A DNA stretch of 64,000 bases from the NCBI RefSeq assembly GCF_049670895.1, contig NZ_CP187170.1. One strand, 5' to 3'. The notes beneath the pieces were generated by a model. The model had not been told where the DNA came from and made no database searches. It was given only the letters and a program-made list of their open reading frames with translations. This DNA comes from Pasteurella sp049670895 (GTDB lineage: Bacteria > Pseudomonadota > Gammaproteobacteria > Enterobacterales > Pasteurellaceae). A program made the translations under genes and the position numbers. Position 1 is the first letter of the stretch; each line of letters starts with the position of its first letter. This document shows positions 29,721-39,266 of the stretch, in pieces.

Positions 29721-31262
29721 TTACCACGTACTGTTTGCTTTAAAACTATCCAAAATAGCTTTTAATGAATCCTTAATATCATCATTGTAGTTGCCAGATT
29801 GGGTTAATTCACGCATAAAGTCAGCGTAGTTATGGTTAGCATACTCTAAAAGTGCTGATTCAAAGGAACCAATACGATCTAATTCCACTTCATCTAAGTA
29901 ACCAAATTCTACCGCAAATAGCACTAATGCTTGTTGTGCGACGGATAATGGAGAATATTGTTTTTGTTTCAATAATTCAGTAACTTTTTGACCATGTGAT
30001 AATTGCTTACGTGTAGCATCATCAAGATCTGAAGCAAATTGAGCAAATGCGGCTAATTCACGGTATTGAGCAAGTGCGGTACGAATACCACCCGCTAATT
30101 TTTTAACCACTTTAGTTTGTGCAGAACCCCCTACACGAGATACCGAAATACCTGGGTTAACCGCTGGACGAATACCCGAGTTAAATAAGTTAGATTCTAA
30201 GAAAATCTGACCATCAGTAATCGAAATCACGTTAGTTGGAACGAATGCAGAAACGTCTCCAGCTTGGGTTTCAATAATTGGAAGTGCGGTTAAAGAACCC
30301 GTTTTTCCTTTCACTTCACCTTGGGTGAAACGCTCTACATATTCTTCATTTACACGTGATGCACGTTCAAGTAAACGAGAGTGAAGATAGAAAACATCAC
30401 CAGGGAAAGCTTCACGACCAGGCGGACGACGTAATAATAAAGAAATTTGACGATAAGCAACCGCTTGTTTAGATAAATCATCATAAACGATTAATGCATC
30501 TTCACCACGATCACGGAAATATTCACCCATTGCACAACCTGCATACGGAGCTAAATATTGTAACGCTGCGGATTCAGAGGCTGATGCCACCACAACAATG
30601 GTATTTTTTAATGCACCATGTTCTTCCAATTTACGCACAACGTTTGCAATCGTAGACGCTTTTTGACCGATAGCCACATAGATACATTTAATACCTGAAT
30701 CACGTTGATTGATAATCGCATCAATGGCTAATGCAGTTTTACCTGTTTGACGGTCACCGATAATCAACTCACGTTGACCACGACCGATTGGAACCATGGA
30801 GTCAACGGCTTTATAGCCAGTTTGCACAGGTTGATCAACGGATTTACGATCAATTACCCCTGGTGCAATCACTTCAACAGGTGAGAATCCATCATGTTCA
30901 ATCTCACCTTTCCCATCAATTGGCTCACCTAGCGTGTTCACAACACGACCTAATAAACCACGACCCACAGGCACTTCAAGGATACGACCTGTACATTGCA
31001 CTTCCATACCTTCTGCAAGATCGGCATAAGGTCCCATCACAACGGCACCCACAGAATCTCTCTCAAGATTAAGTGCCATCGCATAGCGATTACCTGGTAA
31101 TGCAATCATTTCCCCTTGCATTACTTCACTTAAACCATGAATACGGATAATACCGTCACTCACAGAAACGATTGTCCCAGTATTACGTGCTTCACTAATT
31201 ACATCAAATTGGGCAATGCGTTTTTTAATCAATTCACTAATTTCTGTAGAATTTAGTTGCAT
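29721..31262 (-). CDS. atpA: ATP synthase alpha subunit
   Basis: Non-catalytic nucleotide-binding subunit of F1. 513 residues, identical in length to E. coli. P loop GDRQTGKTALA near residue 169, the arginine finger region PAVNPGISVSRVGGSAQ near 363-379, and N-terminal LNSTEISELIKKRIAQF. Two uptake-signal 9-mers lie within the gene (near 30081 and 30281). Confidence 0.97.
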   Translation of the reverse strand: MQLNSTEISELIKKRIAQFDVISEARNTGTIVSVSDGIIRIHGLSEVMQGEMIALPGNRYAMALNLERDSVGAVVMGPYADLAEGMEVQCTGRILEVPVGRGLLGRVVNTLGEPIDGKGEIEHDGFSPVEVIAPGVIDRKSVDQPVQTGYKAVDSMVPIGRGQRELIIGDRQTGKTALAIDAIINQRDSGIKCIYVAIGQKASTIANVVRKLEEHGALKNTIVVVASASESAALQYLAPYAGCAMGEYFRDRGEDALIVYDDLSKQAVAYRQISLLLRRPPGREAFPGDVFYLHSRLLERASRVNEEYVERFTQGEVKGKTGSLTALPIIETQAGDVSAFVPTNVISITDGQIFLESNLFNSGIRPAVNPGISVSRVGGSAQTKVVKKLAGGIRTALAQYRELAAFAQFASDLDDATRKQLSHGQKVTELLKQKQYSPLSVAQQALVLFAVEFGYLDEVELDRIGSFESALLEYANHNYADFMRELTQSGNYNDDIKDSLKAILDSFKANSTW

Positions 31263-31274
31263 CTTTTGTTCCTC

Positions 31275-31808
31275 TTATAATTGCAGCTCATTTGCTAGAC
31301 GAGTCAGTTGTCCACGACTACTTCCATCGATAACAAAGTCATCTGTACGAATAATAACCCCTGCGATCAGTGAGCTATCTAAGCTACAATTTAATTTAAC
31401 TTTACGAGCTAATCTTTTTTCCATTGCTGCTGCAATTTTTTGCGATTGCGTTGCATTTAATGGTTGAGCTGATATGACATGAACTTCCGCAATCTTATTA
31501 TGTTCTTCAACGTAACGTTGAAATTCTTGATAAACCGTAGGAAGTACTTTCAAACGCTTATTTTCAGCCATTAACCGAATAAGATTTTGCCCATATTGAT
31601 CAAGTTGTTCGCCACAGATTGAAATGATTGCATCAGCAAGTTTATTTGTAGAAAGAGAGCTTTGTAAAAACGCTTGAACTTTCTCATCTTTGATGACTTC
31701 AGATGAAAAATGTAGCATATTTTCCCATTTTTCTACCGCACTTTGCTCAATAGCAAAATCAAATGCTGCTTTGGCATAAGGGCGAGCTATTGTAGTTAAT
31801 TCTGACAT
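31275..31808 (-). CDS. atpH: ATP synthase delta subunit
   Basis: Peripheral-stalk subunit linking b to the top of F1. 177 residues from ATG 31808 (MSELTTIARPYAKAAF), which matches the family start. A longer frame from 31835 would overlap atpF and adds only nine non-conserved residues. The C-terminal signature LDSSLIAGVIIRTDDFVIDGS is intact. An uptake-signal 9-mer lies near 31736. Confidence 0.96.
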   Translation of the reverse strand: MSELTTIARPYAKAAFDFAIEQSAVEKWENMLHFSSEVIKDEKVQAFLQSSLSTNKLADAIISICGEQLDQYGQNLIRLMAENKRLKVLPTVYQEFQRYVEEHNKIAEVHVISAQPLNATQSQKIAAAMEKRLARKVKLNCSLDSSLIAGVIIRTDDFVIDGSSRGQLTRLANELQL

Positions 31809-31821
31809 AAGCCCAACCTTC

Positions 31822-32292
31822 TTATAGTTTTGCAACTAATTTATCAATAATGTCATTGTTTGCCGCTTCATCCACCGTGCGACCCACAATTTTCTCAGCA
31901 CCAGCAATAGCAAGCGATGCAACTTTAACACGTAATTCTTCTTGCACACGTTTACGCTCAGCTTCCACTTCTGCATAACCTTGCTCAATAATTTTCGTTC
32001 TTGTTGCTTCAGCTTCCGCTTTTACTTCTTCTAAAATTTCATTGCGGCGTTTATTGGCTAAATCAATAATTTGTTGCGCTTGCATTTTCGCTTCAGTGAT
32101 TTCTTGTTCCACTAACGCTTTTGTATCCGCTTGCTCTTTTCTGGCAGCCTCAGCAGATGCTAACGCATTTGCAATTGCACGTTGACGTTCTTCAATTGCT
32201 TTAATAATTGGTGGCCAAACAAATTTCATACAAAACGCAACAAAGATTGCGAATGCAATAAGCTGACCAATTAGTGTTGCATTTAAATTCAC
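31822..32292 (-). CDS. atpF: ATP synthase subunit b
   Basis: Peripheral-stalk b subunit: one N-terminal membrane helix (LIGQLIAFAIFVAFCMKF) and a long charged coiled coil, ending in the conserved EKIVGRTVDEAANNDIIDKLV. I place the start at the GTG of 32292, giving MNLNATLIGQ as in relatives (156 residues). It is 7 bases after AAGGAGG, better than the upstream GTG at 32298. A non-ATG start is part of the call. Confidence 0.95.
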   Translation of the reverse strand: MNLNATLIGQLIAFAIFVAFCMKFVWPPIIKAIEERQRAIANALASAEAARKEQADTKALVEQEITEAKMQAQQIIDLANKRRNEILEEVKAEAEATRTKIIEQGYAEVEAERKRVQEELRVKVASLAIAGAEKIVGRTVDEAANNDIIDKLVAKL

Positions 32293-32375
32293 AACCACTC
32301 CTCCTTAATAATTATTGTTTCTATTACTCAACAGTGCCGTTGAGTAATGATTTGCACCGATTCGCAAAACAATAA

Positions 32376-32630
32376 TTATTGTAATAAGCCGATGAATGGG
32401 TTAGCAAAGATAAATAGCAACGCAATACCTACAGCAATCATTGAAATCGCATCTAAAAGACCTGCAACGATAAACATTTTGATTTGTAAGCTGCTGGCTA
32501 ATTCAGGTTGACGAGCTGATGACTCTAAAAATTTACCACCTAAGATAGCAAAACCTAACGCAGTACCTAATGCCGCCACAGCAAGAAGGATTGCAGATGC
32601 GATGATTGTTGTAGTAATTACAGTTTCCAT
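32376..32630 (-). CDS. atpE: ATP synthase subunit c
   Basis: Proteolipid of the rotor ring. 84 residues from ATG 32630 (METVITTTIIAS), which has SD GGAGAA at proper distance; the in-frame ATG at 32642 overlaps that SD. Two membrane helices with the polar loop SSARQPEL and the proton-binding aspartate in the second helix (AGLLDAISM). Several bases of AT-rich spacer separate it from atpF. Confidence 0.96.
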   Translation of the reverse strand: METVITTTIIASAILLAVAALGTALGFAILGGKFLESSARQPELASSLQIKMFIVAGLLDAISMIAVGIALLFIFANPFIGLLQ

Positions 32631-32686
32631 AATGTTCTCCATAAGATTGAAATTTAGACCGAAGGTCTGGTTTTGTTTATAAAAAA

Positions 32687-33481
32687 TTAGTGTTCCGCTT
32701 TGTTATAACCCATACTTAAGTAAACCACCGTTAGCATCATAAAAATGAATGCTTGTAAGGTAATCACAAGAATATGGAAGATAGCCCAAGCCAAATGCAT
32801 GAAAATACCCATTGAGTTAAGTGCAAAATTATTCGCCATATACATCACTGCAATAAGAATAAAGATAAGTTCGCCCGCATACATATTACCGAAAAGACGG
32901 AATGCCAACGAAACAGGTTTTGCTAACAATGTAACAGACTCAAGTGCTAAGTTAACAGGAATTAACAAGGGATGATTAAAAGGGTGAAGCGTATATTCTT
33001 TAACAAATCCGCCAATACCTTTTGATTTAATCGTATAGAAAATAATTAAGAAGAAAACACCGATTGATAAACCTAATGTTCCACTGATATCTGCGGTAGG
33101 TACGGCTCTTAAATATTCAATGCCCAACAAATGTGCAAGCTGAGGAAGAAAATCCACAGGAATCAAATCGATGGCATTCATAATGAATACCCAGCAGAAA
33201 ATCGTTAAGGCTAATGGACCAACGGTGTTTCGTGGACCGTGAAAGTTTTCTTTTACAATGCCATCAACCCAGTCGACCATAATTTCAACGAAACATTGCA
33301 TTTTACTTGGCACGCCTGAGGTGGCTTTTTTAGCGACTCTAGAAAAAATGAAAAGAAAGATTACGCCAGAAAGGATAGAAAAGAAAAGTGTATCTAAATG
33401 GACATGCCAAAAAGAATCACCCGTTGTCAGGAATGATAAGTGATGGCTAATATATCCAGCTGTTGTAAGTTCTGCTGCCAT
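32687..33481 (-). CDS. atpB: ATP synthase subunit a
   Basis: Stator subunit that forms the two proton half-channels. 264 residues. The essential arginine lies in LAFRLFGNMYAGEL near residues 192-205, followed by the conserved C-terminal helix QAFIFMMLTVVYLSMGYNKAE. Five to six hydrophobic helices can be traced. Between atpI and atpE. Confidence 0.96.
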   Translation of the reverse strand: MAAELTTAGYISHHLSFLTTGDSFWHVHLDTLFFSILSGVIFLFIFSRVAKKATSGVPSKMQCFVEIMVDWVDGIVKENFHGPRNTVGPLALTIFCWVFIMNAIDLIPVDFLPQLAHLLGIEYLRAVPTADISGTLGLSIGVFFLIIFYTIKSKGIGGFVKEYTLHPFNHPLLIPVNLALESVTLLAKPVSLAFRLFGNMYAGELIFILIAVMYMANNFALNSMGIFMHLAWAIFHILVITLQAFIFMMLTVVYLSMGYNKAEH

Positions 33482-33512
33482 AATGGATCCTATTAAAATT
33501 AAAATAAATTTT

Positions 33513-33902
33513 TTAACTTTTCTCGGCTTTGATCTTTAAACATATAGGAAAAATATTATTAAAGAAAATAGCCAAAAAATAACCTATAAAAAAAACATAA
33601 TCTATTTTTTTATAGGTGGTAAATACTGCTATAAATAATACGATAGTTAGTGCTATCTTGAATGCTTCACCGTAATACAGTGCGGTCATTTTATTGGCTA
33701 TTGGTTGAGATTCTCTACGAAACAGAACAAAAAAGATGAAAAAACATTGCGGCAGAAACCCACAAACAAATCCTAGAGAAACAGAAACGCCCGCATCAAA
33801 ATCATAAACTATTGTTATTATTGATAATAAAATAAAAAGCAACGCTTCGCTAATTATTGCTTTTTGATATATCTTTTTACCTTGTTTTAATACAGCCGAC
33901 AT
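33513..33902 (-). CDS. atpI: ATP synthase protein I
   Basis: Small membrane protein (129 residues) that helps assemble the c ring in relatives and is not essential. Four hydrophobic segments, with the family pattern GVSVSLGFVCGFLPQCFFIFF in the middle. First gene of the atp operon, next to a good promoter. Its weak sequence conservation makes the name partly positional. Confidence 0.88.
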   Translation of the reverse strand: MSAVLKQGKKIYQKAIISEALLFILLSIITIVYDFDAGVSVSLGFVCGFLPQCFFIFFVLFRRESQPIANKMTALYYGEAFKIALTIVLFIAVFTTYKKIDYVFFIGYFLAIFFNNIFPICLKIKAEKS

Positions 33903-33936
33903 ATCAAACCTTAAATTAGTGAACTGACAATCATTA

Positions 33937-33964
33937 ATTATACGTTACTATGAGCTTTATTCAA
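33937..33964 (-). promoter_or_regulatory. atp operon promoter
   Basis: On the minus strand TTGAAT (33964-33959), a 16-base spacer and a perfect TATAAT (33942-33937), 35 bases before the atpI ATG. The 180-base gap to the fimbrial genes holds nothing else that I recognise. Confidence 0.75.
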
Positions 33965-34082
33965 CCATCTATTGGAATAAATAGCGTCACTTAATTCCCA
34001 TTGTAACAAAAACTAAGGATTTTTAACAATATTGCAACATTTATTTTACGATAAAATTTATATTTTGTTATCAAAAACAACA

Positions 34083-34988
34083 TTATTTATACGAAAATGA
34101 AATAACTGCTGTTGCATTAACCGTTCCTGCTTTAACCTCGCCCTCCGTATTGACATATTTTGCACTAAACAACACGTTCGGATGACGCTCATCACGAGAA
34201 AATTCAAAGGGGTTTTGTAACTGAATTCGCTGTTCTGCTTTATATAATCGGATACCCACACCTTTTGCAGTGGAAAGCGATGTATCAAGGCTTAAGATAT
34301 CCGTATCATTCGTTGGATTGGTATTATCTTTCACCACCGCATGAACTGTGACATGTTCATCGCAAGTTAATCCTAGATGAAAATGTCCGCCAAAGGCTTC
34401 ACTGCCTTTGGTTGGAATCTCCGATTGAGCAATTTTTCTTAAATTTACCGTTTGCTGAAGACTATTTGGATTAATTTCACAAGATTTCGATTTGACTAAG
34501 GCATGAATGGGTTGCACGATCAAATCAATACGTTGCTCCCCATCCATAAGATAGCCAAGTGGAATCTCAGGGGAGGTGAGTGCCCCAATCGACACCTTAT
34601 CATGATAGCTAATGAGTTTTACTCCTACGCTGACATGATGATTCATGACAGGAATCTGCTTTCTTTGTTCTTCTGTCAACCTTAAAAGGTTTTTATCATC
34701 TAGAAAAAGGATCAAACCTAAACCATCAATAGGTGTTTTAAGTATTTTTTCATTAGCAAAATCAATAAGTTGATCTTCTGAAAAGGTTTGATTAAGAAAA
34801 AAAGAAAGTTGATTTTCTGTCGTATTAAGTTGTCGGCTTTGGGTTTCAAACACTTTACCCTGAATTTTTCCTTGGTAAAAATACATATTCACAGGATAAC
34901 TAAAAGTAAAATCCAATTGAGATAGATTTGCCCAAGCCACATGAGAAATACTGACTAAAAATAATAAAAATTTCACTAAACTTTTCAT
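34083..34988 (-). CDS. Fimbrial tip protein / adhesin of a chaperone-usher operon
   Basis: A 301-residue secreted protein with signal peptide (residues 1-20, cleavage after VAWA). Residues 21-155 form a unique N-terminal domain with no family I recognise, a likely receptor-binding region. Residues ~165-301 are a pilin domain: SCEINPNSLQQTVNL, GGHFHLGLTCDEHVTVHAVV with two cysteines, LDTSLSTAKGVGIRLY and the penultimate-tyrosine ending ATAVISFSYK that the chaperone recognises. The two-domain layout and last position in pilin-chaperone-usher point to a tip adhesin; the ligand is unknown. Confidence 0.82.
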   Translation of the reverse strand: MKSLVKFLLFLVSISHVAWANLSQLDFTFSYPVNMYFYQGKIQGKVFETQSRQLNTTENQLSFFLNQTFSEDQLIDFANEKILKTPIDGLGLILFLDDKNLLRLTEEQRKQIPVMNHHVSVGVKLISYHDKVSIGALTSPEIPLGYLMDGEQRIDLIVQPIHALVKSKSCEINPNSLQQTVNLRKIAQSEIPTKGSEAFGGHFHLGLTCDEHVTVHAVVKDNTNPTNDTDILSLDTSLSTAKGVGIRLYKAEQRIQLQNPFEFSRDERHPNVLFSAKYVNTEGEVKAGTVNATAVISFSYK

Positions 34989-35001
34989 TGTTAGTCCTTA
35001 T

Positions 35002-37527
35002 TTATTTTTTCAAGCAAGTTACCGAATGAATCGCACCATCCGCCTTATCTAAATGATAATCGAACTGACATTTATTATTCTCGCTTGCCCCCCAATCTAA
35101 TTTAATGGTGCCTTTTTTATCGATACCACGCACAAATAAACGTCCACCTTGCACCACATAACCTAAGGTTTGCCCTTGTAAATTAAAGGCTTCAGTGGCT
35201 AAAGGCGGGAGACTTCCATCGGCTAATTTCACATCAAAAATCGCCACATCGCCTGATTGTGTGTCAAATTTCACCACGATACTGCTATTTGCACGAGGAA
35301 TAATTTCTCGCCCTGTGGCTGAAATTTCCACATCATCCTCTAAATTTTCGGGATCAATACTGACATAATTGACTTCATAAGGTGACACATAAGGCACAAT
35401 CCCATTGCCAAACCAATCTAAATACGCATTATTGGCATTATTAATTTTTGCCCCTTTTGCCCCTTTAGCATGAATCACCGCAAAGGTATCACTAATATCA
35501 TTTGCCAATGTCACACCATAAGGGTGAGCCACCACCGCACCACTCATTCCCATGCCATATTGTTTCGTGTTTTTTGATTTACTCATAGACAGATTAATAA
35601 AGGCATAAGGGGCTTGATAACCCGCATAAGCGGCATAATGTGACAAGTTGCCTTGTTTTGAACTCGACAAACCATAATTCACTTGGTTATTTTGACCTAA
35701 TACACCATTTATCGAGGTTCTGACATAATAATCTTGCTGATTATGTTTACTGTAATTGACCGATACTCTCGGCAGTGAACGATGTTGTGGGAAAGAAAGC
35801 GAAAGATTCACATAAAAACGCTTATCTTTACGATCAGACCCCGCTAATTTCGATTCCGCATAACTGACTTGATATTGCAGGTTTTTATAGGCGTTACTGT
35901 AACCTAAGTAATACTCTTTCTGTGCTCGCTGATTGTGCCAAAAATAAGCATGACTAAAAGAGAAATACAGGTTGCCCAAAGAATCCCCTAAATTTTGATT
36001 GAGCGAGACCGAATAACGTTGTTTCACCGATCTTGGGCGAAGATGATTGATTTGATTATTGGCATAAATCACATCTTGCAGATCATAATGATGTGGCGAA
36101 AAATAACGATACGCAGACAAGGCGAAATAACTATTTAAATAAGGGATTTTCACATTGTAGTGAAGATTTACCGCTTTATTCGTATAGTCTTGTTGATATT
36201 TTTCTGATTTCAACCGCACTTTTGAAAAAGAAAAATGGGAAGCAATCCGCCCGAGAGGTGTTTCGGTAGAAAAACCCAATAAACCAAGCCCATAATTTGG
36301 GGCAAAGGTCGCTGCAGTGTTTACGGTGAAACCATTAAATAAGCCATATTGGGCTTCGCCTTGAAATACCCCGTCTTTAAATAATTTCTCACCTTCACGA
36401 TAACGCCCTAAATTCACACGGTATAACCACTGACCTGGACGCACTAACTGAATCCCACTGGCGAAAGGCACAATAAAGGAACGCTGCTCACCGTTAGACT
36501 CCGTAATCACCACTTCTAATTCACCTGCAGAACTGTTTGGATACAAATCCTCAATCACAAATGCCCCTGCCGGTACATTGGTTTCATAAATAATATAATC
36601 GTTCTGTTTTACGACGACTTTGGCATTTGAATTTGCCACACCACGAATTAAAGGTGCATAGCCTCGTAATGAAGCAGGCAACATACGCTGATCGGACGCC
36701 AATTTTATTCCACGCAATGAAAAACCTGATAACAACTGATTATCGGTATAAAAATCCCCCATGGTTAATTGGCTATGTAGTGGGGTAATCGCCGTTTGTA
36801 AATAGGTGTAATCTCGACGATATCGGGTGGACGTCTCATTAAACCAAGTTTGTGAGCCACGGTGCCGTAATGCCCAGCTGCCCACGCTTACGCCAGCTAA
36901 AATATTTAATGAAGATGTTTTTGATTTAAAATCGCCAGAACGAGAAATATATTGATTCGCATCATAACGGACAAAAGCCGTGGGATCGCTTGATTGCCAA
37001 AGGGCTGGTGAAATATAGCCTTTTGCCTGTTTCACCAGTAATTCCTGCGGAATCACCACCTGTAGTGCTTGTTCAGCCACATTAAAACTGATTTTCGCTT
37101 GCGGGATAGATTCCACCGCACTAATACAAGCCGACTTTTGTTTAATCTCAATGGCTTTTGGTTTTAATGCTAAAATTTCTTCAAGATCTTCGGTTAAACA
37201 CAAGCCTGAAATAGGTTCTGCATTCTCCCCGCGATCAACAAAGGTTAATAAAATCTGCCCACGACGAATATGGTTAACATACACATCGGCTTGATAATCC
37301 CCTGAAGGAATCGGATTACCATATTTGAAACGTTCTACTTCCGCTAAAGGTTGACCAGCAAGTTGATTCATAAACCGAGAATCAAATTCAATGCCCTCAT
37401 CTTGAGAAGAAAGATCAGACACTTCCGCCCAAGTTTGAAAAGGCATCAGGCTAGACAGAACAAACAAGCTGAGAAAGTGCGGTCTAAATTGTTGCAATTT
37501 TTGCATAAGAGTAGAATCCATTACCAC
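35002..37527 (-). CDS. Fimbrial outer-membrane usher protein
   Basis: Outer-membrane pore that assembles and secretes chaperone-bound pilins. 841 residues, full length. Signal peptide up to about residue 34. N-terminal chaperone-binding domain (EFDSRFMNQLAG, GDYQADVYVN), central barrel with the plug, and conserved strings SRSGDFKS, LRGYAPLIRGVANSNAKVVV, GAFVIEDLYPNSSAGELEVVI and, in the C terminus, PRANSSIVVKFDTQSG. C-terminal cysteine pair in NKCQFDYHL..SVTCLKK. It starts 8 bases after the chaperone stop. Confidence 0.94.
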   Translation of the reverse strand: MVMDSTLMQKLQQFRPHFLSLFVLSSLMPFQTWAEVSDLSSQDEGIEFDSRFMNQLAGQPLAEVERFKYGNPIPSGDYQADVYVNHIRRGQILLTFVDRGENAEPISGLCLTEDLEEILALKPKAIEIKQKSACISAVESIPQAKISFNVAEQALQVVIPQELLVKQAKGYISPALWQSSDPTAFVRYDANQYISRSGDFKSKTSSLNILAGVSVGSWALRHRGSQTWFNETSTRYRRDYTYLQTAITPLHSQLTMGDFYTDNQLLSGFSLRGIKLASDQRMLPASLRGYAPLIRGVANSNAKVVVKQNDYIIYETNVPAGAFVIEDLYPNSSAGELEVVITESNGEQRSFIVPFASGIQLVRPGQWLYRVNLGRYREGEKLFKDGVFQGEAQYGLFNGFTVNTAATFAPNYGLGLLGFSTETPLGRIASHFSFSKVRLKSEKYQQDYTNKAVNLHYNVKIPYLNSYFALSAYRYFSPHHYDLQDVIYANNQINHLRPRSVKQRYSVSLNQNLGDSLGNLYFSFSHAYFWHNQRAQKEYYLGYSNAYKNLQYQVSYAESKLAGSDRKDKRFYVNLSLSFPQHRSLPRVSVNYSKHNQQDYYVRTSINGVLGQNNQVNYGLSSSKQGNLSHYAAYAGYQAPYAFINLSMSKSKNTKQYGMGMSGAVVAHPYGVTLANDISDTFAVIHAKGAKGAKINNANNAYLDWFGNGIVPYVSPYEVNYVSIDPENLEDDVEISATGREIIPRANSSIVVKFDTQSGDVAIFDVKLADGSLPPLATEAFNLQGQTLGYVVQGGRLFVRGIDKKGTIKLDWGASENNKCQFDYHLDKADGAIHSVTCLKK

Positions 37528-37535
37528 TCCTTAAA

Positions 37536-38243
37536 TTATAGCGTTGATTGCCCCGAGAATTTTCCACCGTAATCATTAATGACATGCCAATGTACATCGG
37601 CTTTTCCTTTAACAGGTTGCACCAAATCAAATTGGGCTTCTGCAAAAGGAGCGACCATATCAGCATTTTTCACTTTATACACTTTCTTACCTTGTTTTAA
37701 TTCAATCTCTAAATAGGTGATATGGTAAGGTGTTGGGTTTTTTACCACCAATTTTTTGCCATTAACCGACCATTGCACTTTTTGGTAAGCATCACTGACG
37801 GGATAAGGCAGAGAGGTGGGACGAAAGAAGAATTTTAAGCGATTGTTTACCGCAAACTGCAAATAGTTCGGATTTTTATCCAATTCTTTTTTGCTCGGTT
37901 TTGGCGGAATATCAAATAAGTTGAAATAAAACAGGCTTTCACGATCCTGTGCTAATGCCTCCCCTGTATAGCGAATACGCAACACTTGTTGTGATTTGGC
38001 TTCCATACGTGAGACTGGCGGTGTAATAATGAAAGGTAATTTAATGGTGCTAGGATCTACATTAGTACGCCCATCATCAAGCCATGCTTGAACAAGGGCT
38101 GGACGATCACCATTATTTTCCAGTTGAATAGAGATATTTTTCTTATCTTGCGGATACACAATCCTTGTACCTAAGATAACAACGTTTGCTTGACTACTTG
38201 CAGTAAAATATAAAATAAAAAATCCGAATAACCATTTCAGCAT
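37536..38243 (-). CDS. Periplasmic fimbrial chaperone
   Basis: PapD-type two-domain chaperone that donates a strand to pilin subunits. 235 residues with signal peptide (1-19). The active-site arginine is in TRIVYP near residue 27, the lysine in NRLKFFFRP near 133, and the FGS-type short F1-G1 loop includes ESLFYFNLFDIPPKP, a family signature. Second gene of the fimbrial operon, after a hairpin that follows the pilin gene. Confidence 0.95.
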   Translation of the reverse strand: MLKWLFGFFILYFTASSQANVVILGTRIVYPQDKKNISIQLENNGDRPALVQAWLDDGRTNVDPSTIKLPFIITPPVSRMEAKSQQVLRIRYTGEALAQDRESLFYFNLFDIPPKPSKKELDKNPNYLQFAVNNRLKFFFRPTSLPYPVSDAYQKVQWSVNGKKLVVKNPTPYHITYLEIELKQGKKVYKVKNADMVAPFAEAQFDLVQPVKGKADVHWHVINDYGGKFSGQSTL

Positions 38244-38412
38244 AGCATTTTCCTTAAAAATAAAAAAACAAAGTATTTCCCCAAAGGAAAGTCAAATAAA
38301 TATGAAAAAGCGTAGGTTAATACCCTACTAAATATAAGCCAAATAAACTCAACCTCACAAAAGTGCGGTGTTTTTTTAAAATGTTTTAAAAATAAAGATA
38401 AAAAGAAAATAA

Positions 38413-38433
38413 ACTCCCCTAATATAGGGGAGT
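38413..38433 (-). terminator. Intercistronic hairpin after the major pilin gene
   Basis: Perfect 9-bp stem ACTCCCCTA/TAGGGGAGT with a 3-base loop 11 bases past the pilin stop, followed on the minus strand by TTTATTTTCTTTT. It probably ends most transcripts after the pilin gene and lets only some reach chaperone and usher. Confidence 0.82.
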
Positions 38434-38443
38434 GATTGATAAT

Positions 38444-39055
38444 TTATTTGTAAGTAATTTTAAATGGTAATACTGCCTGAACTAGACCTGGTGTTGCCTC
38501 TCCACCTTGAACAACATATTGAGCAGTAAAAGAGAATTTATAAGGGTTAGATGAAACCTCTTCTGATGATTTAAGAGGTATAGACTGAACATTTTGACTA
38601 TCAGCATCTGAACCAGATAATAAAATATCTCTTGAATCTTGAGTTAATTTAATAAAAACATTATTAGCTTTATATTCTTCAGAAGCTGTATTTTTTAATA
38701 AATTATTTTCTACACTACCAGATTTAGGTTCAAATAGAATAGTCACATTTTGACCATTAAAATAAGTACAGTTCTCTAAATCAATATCGAAGCTAGTATT
38801 TCCAGTTCCTGATTTATTCTCATTTAATTTATCAACCAATACTTTAGGTAAAGTAACTAATTGATTTTTTGCACCTTTTTTAACAATACTACAAGTATGT
38901 TGAGCTACCTCACCCAAAAAATTAATTTCTGAAGTAGTGATAGCTGTTCTCTCTAAATCCGAAACATCGCTAACTTCAAGAGAAACATCGCTATCCGCTA
39001 ATGCTGAGCCGCTAAATAATGCTGCCATGCTTAATGCAATAAGTAACTTTTTCAT
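38444..39055 (-). CDS. Major fimbrial subunit (pilin)
   Basis: A 203-residue type 1-family pilin with signal peptide (cleavage after SALA, residue 20). The mature protein has the pilin cysteine pair (HTCSIV near residue 54, ENCTYF near 97) and the terminal motif LPFKITYK with penultimate tyrosine-type ending. First gene of the operon. Base composition is more AT-rich than the housekeeping neighbours. No simple repeats that would phase-switch the promoter are seen upstream. Confidence 0.9.
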   Translation of the reverse strand: MKKLLIALSMAALFSGSALADSDVSLEVSDVSDLERTAITTSEINFLGEVAQHTCSIVKKGAKNQLVTLPKVLVDKLNENKSGTGNTSFDIDLENCTYFNGQNVTILFEPKSGSVENNLLKNTASEEYKANNVFIKLTQDSRDILLSGSDADSQNVQSIPLKSSEEVSSNPYKFSFTAQYVVQGGEATPGLVQAVLPFKITYK

Positions 39056-39092
39056 ATTTTTATCCTTAATATAAAATAATCCTATATATAAA

Positions 39093-39134
39093 AACCCGTT
39101 TTAAACTGGTCTTACCAACCACCTAAAACGGGTT
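39093..39134 (-). terminator. Terminator of the mnmG-rsmG operon
   Basis: Perfect 11-bp stem AACCCGTTTTA/TAAAACGGGTT with a 20-base loop, followed on the minus strand by TTTTATATATA. It also lies 38 bases ahead of the pilin ATG, so it might sit in the pilin leader. The other ~130 bases of this gap are AT-rich and unassigned. Confidence 0.65.
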
Positions 39135-39266
39135 ATATATTATTCAATATGAAAACAAAAATAAATCACTTTTTAAAATAAAATTAACACCTCAGGCTAT
39201 ATGTGATCATGATCTGTTAAATTTCAATAAGTTAAATGCTTTTTACGGTATAAAGGCATACTTTTT

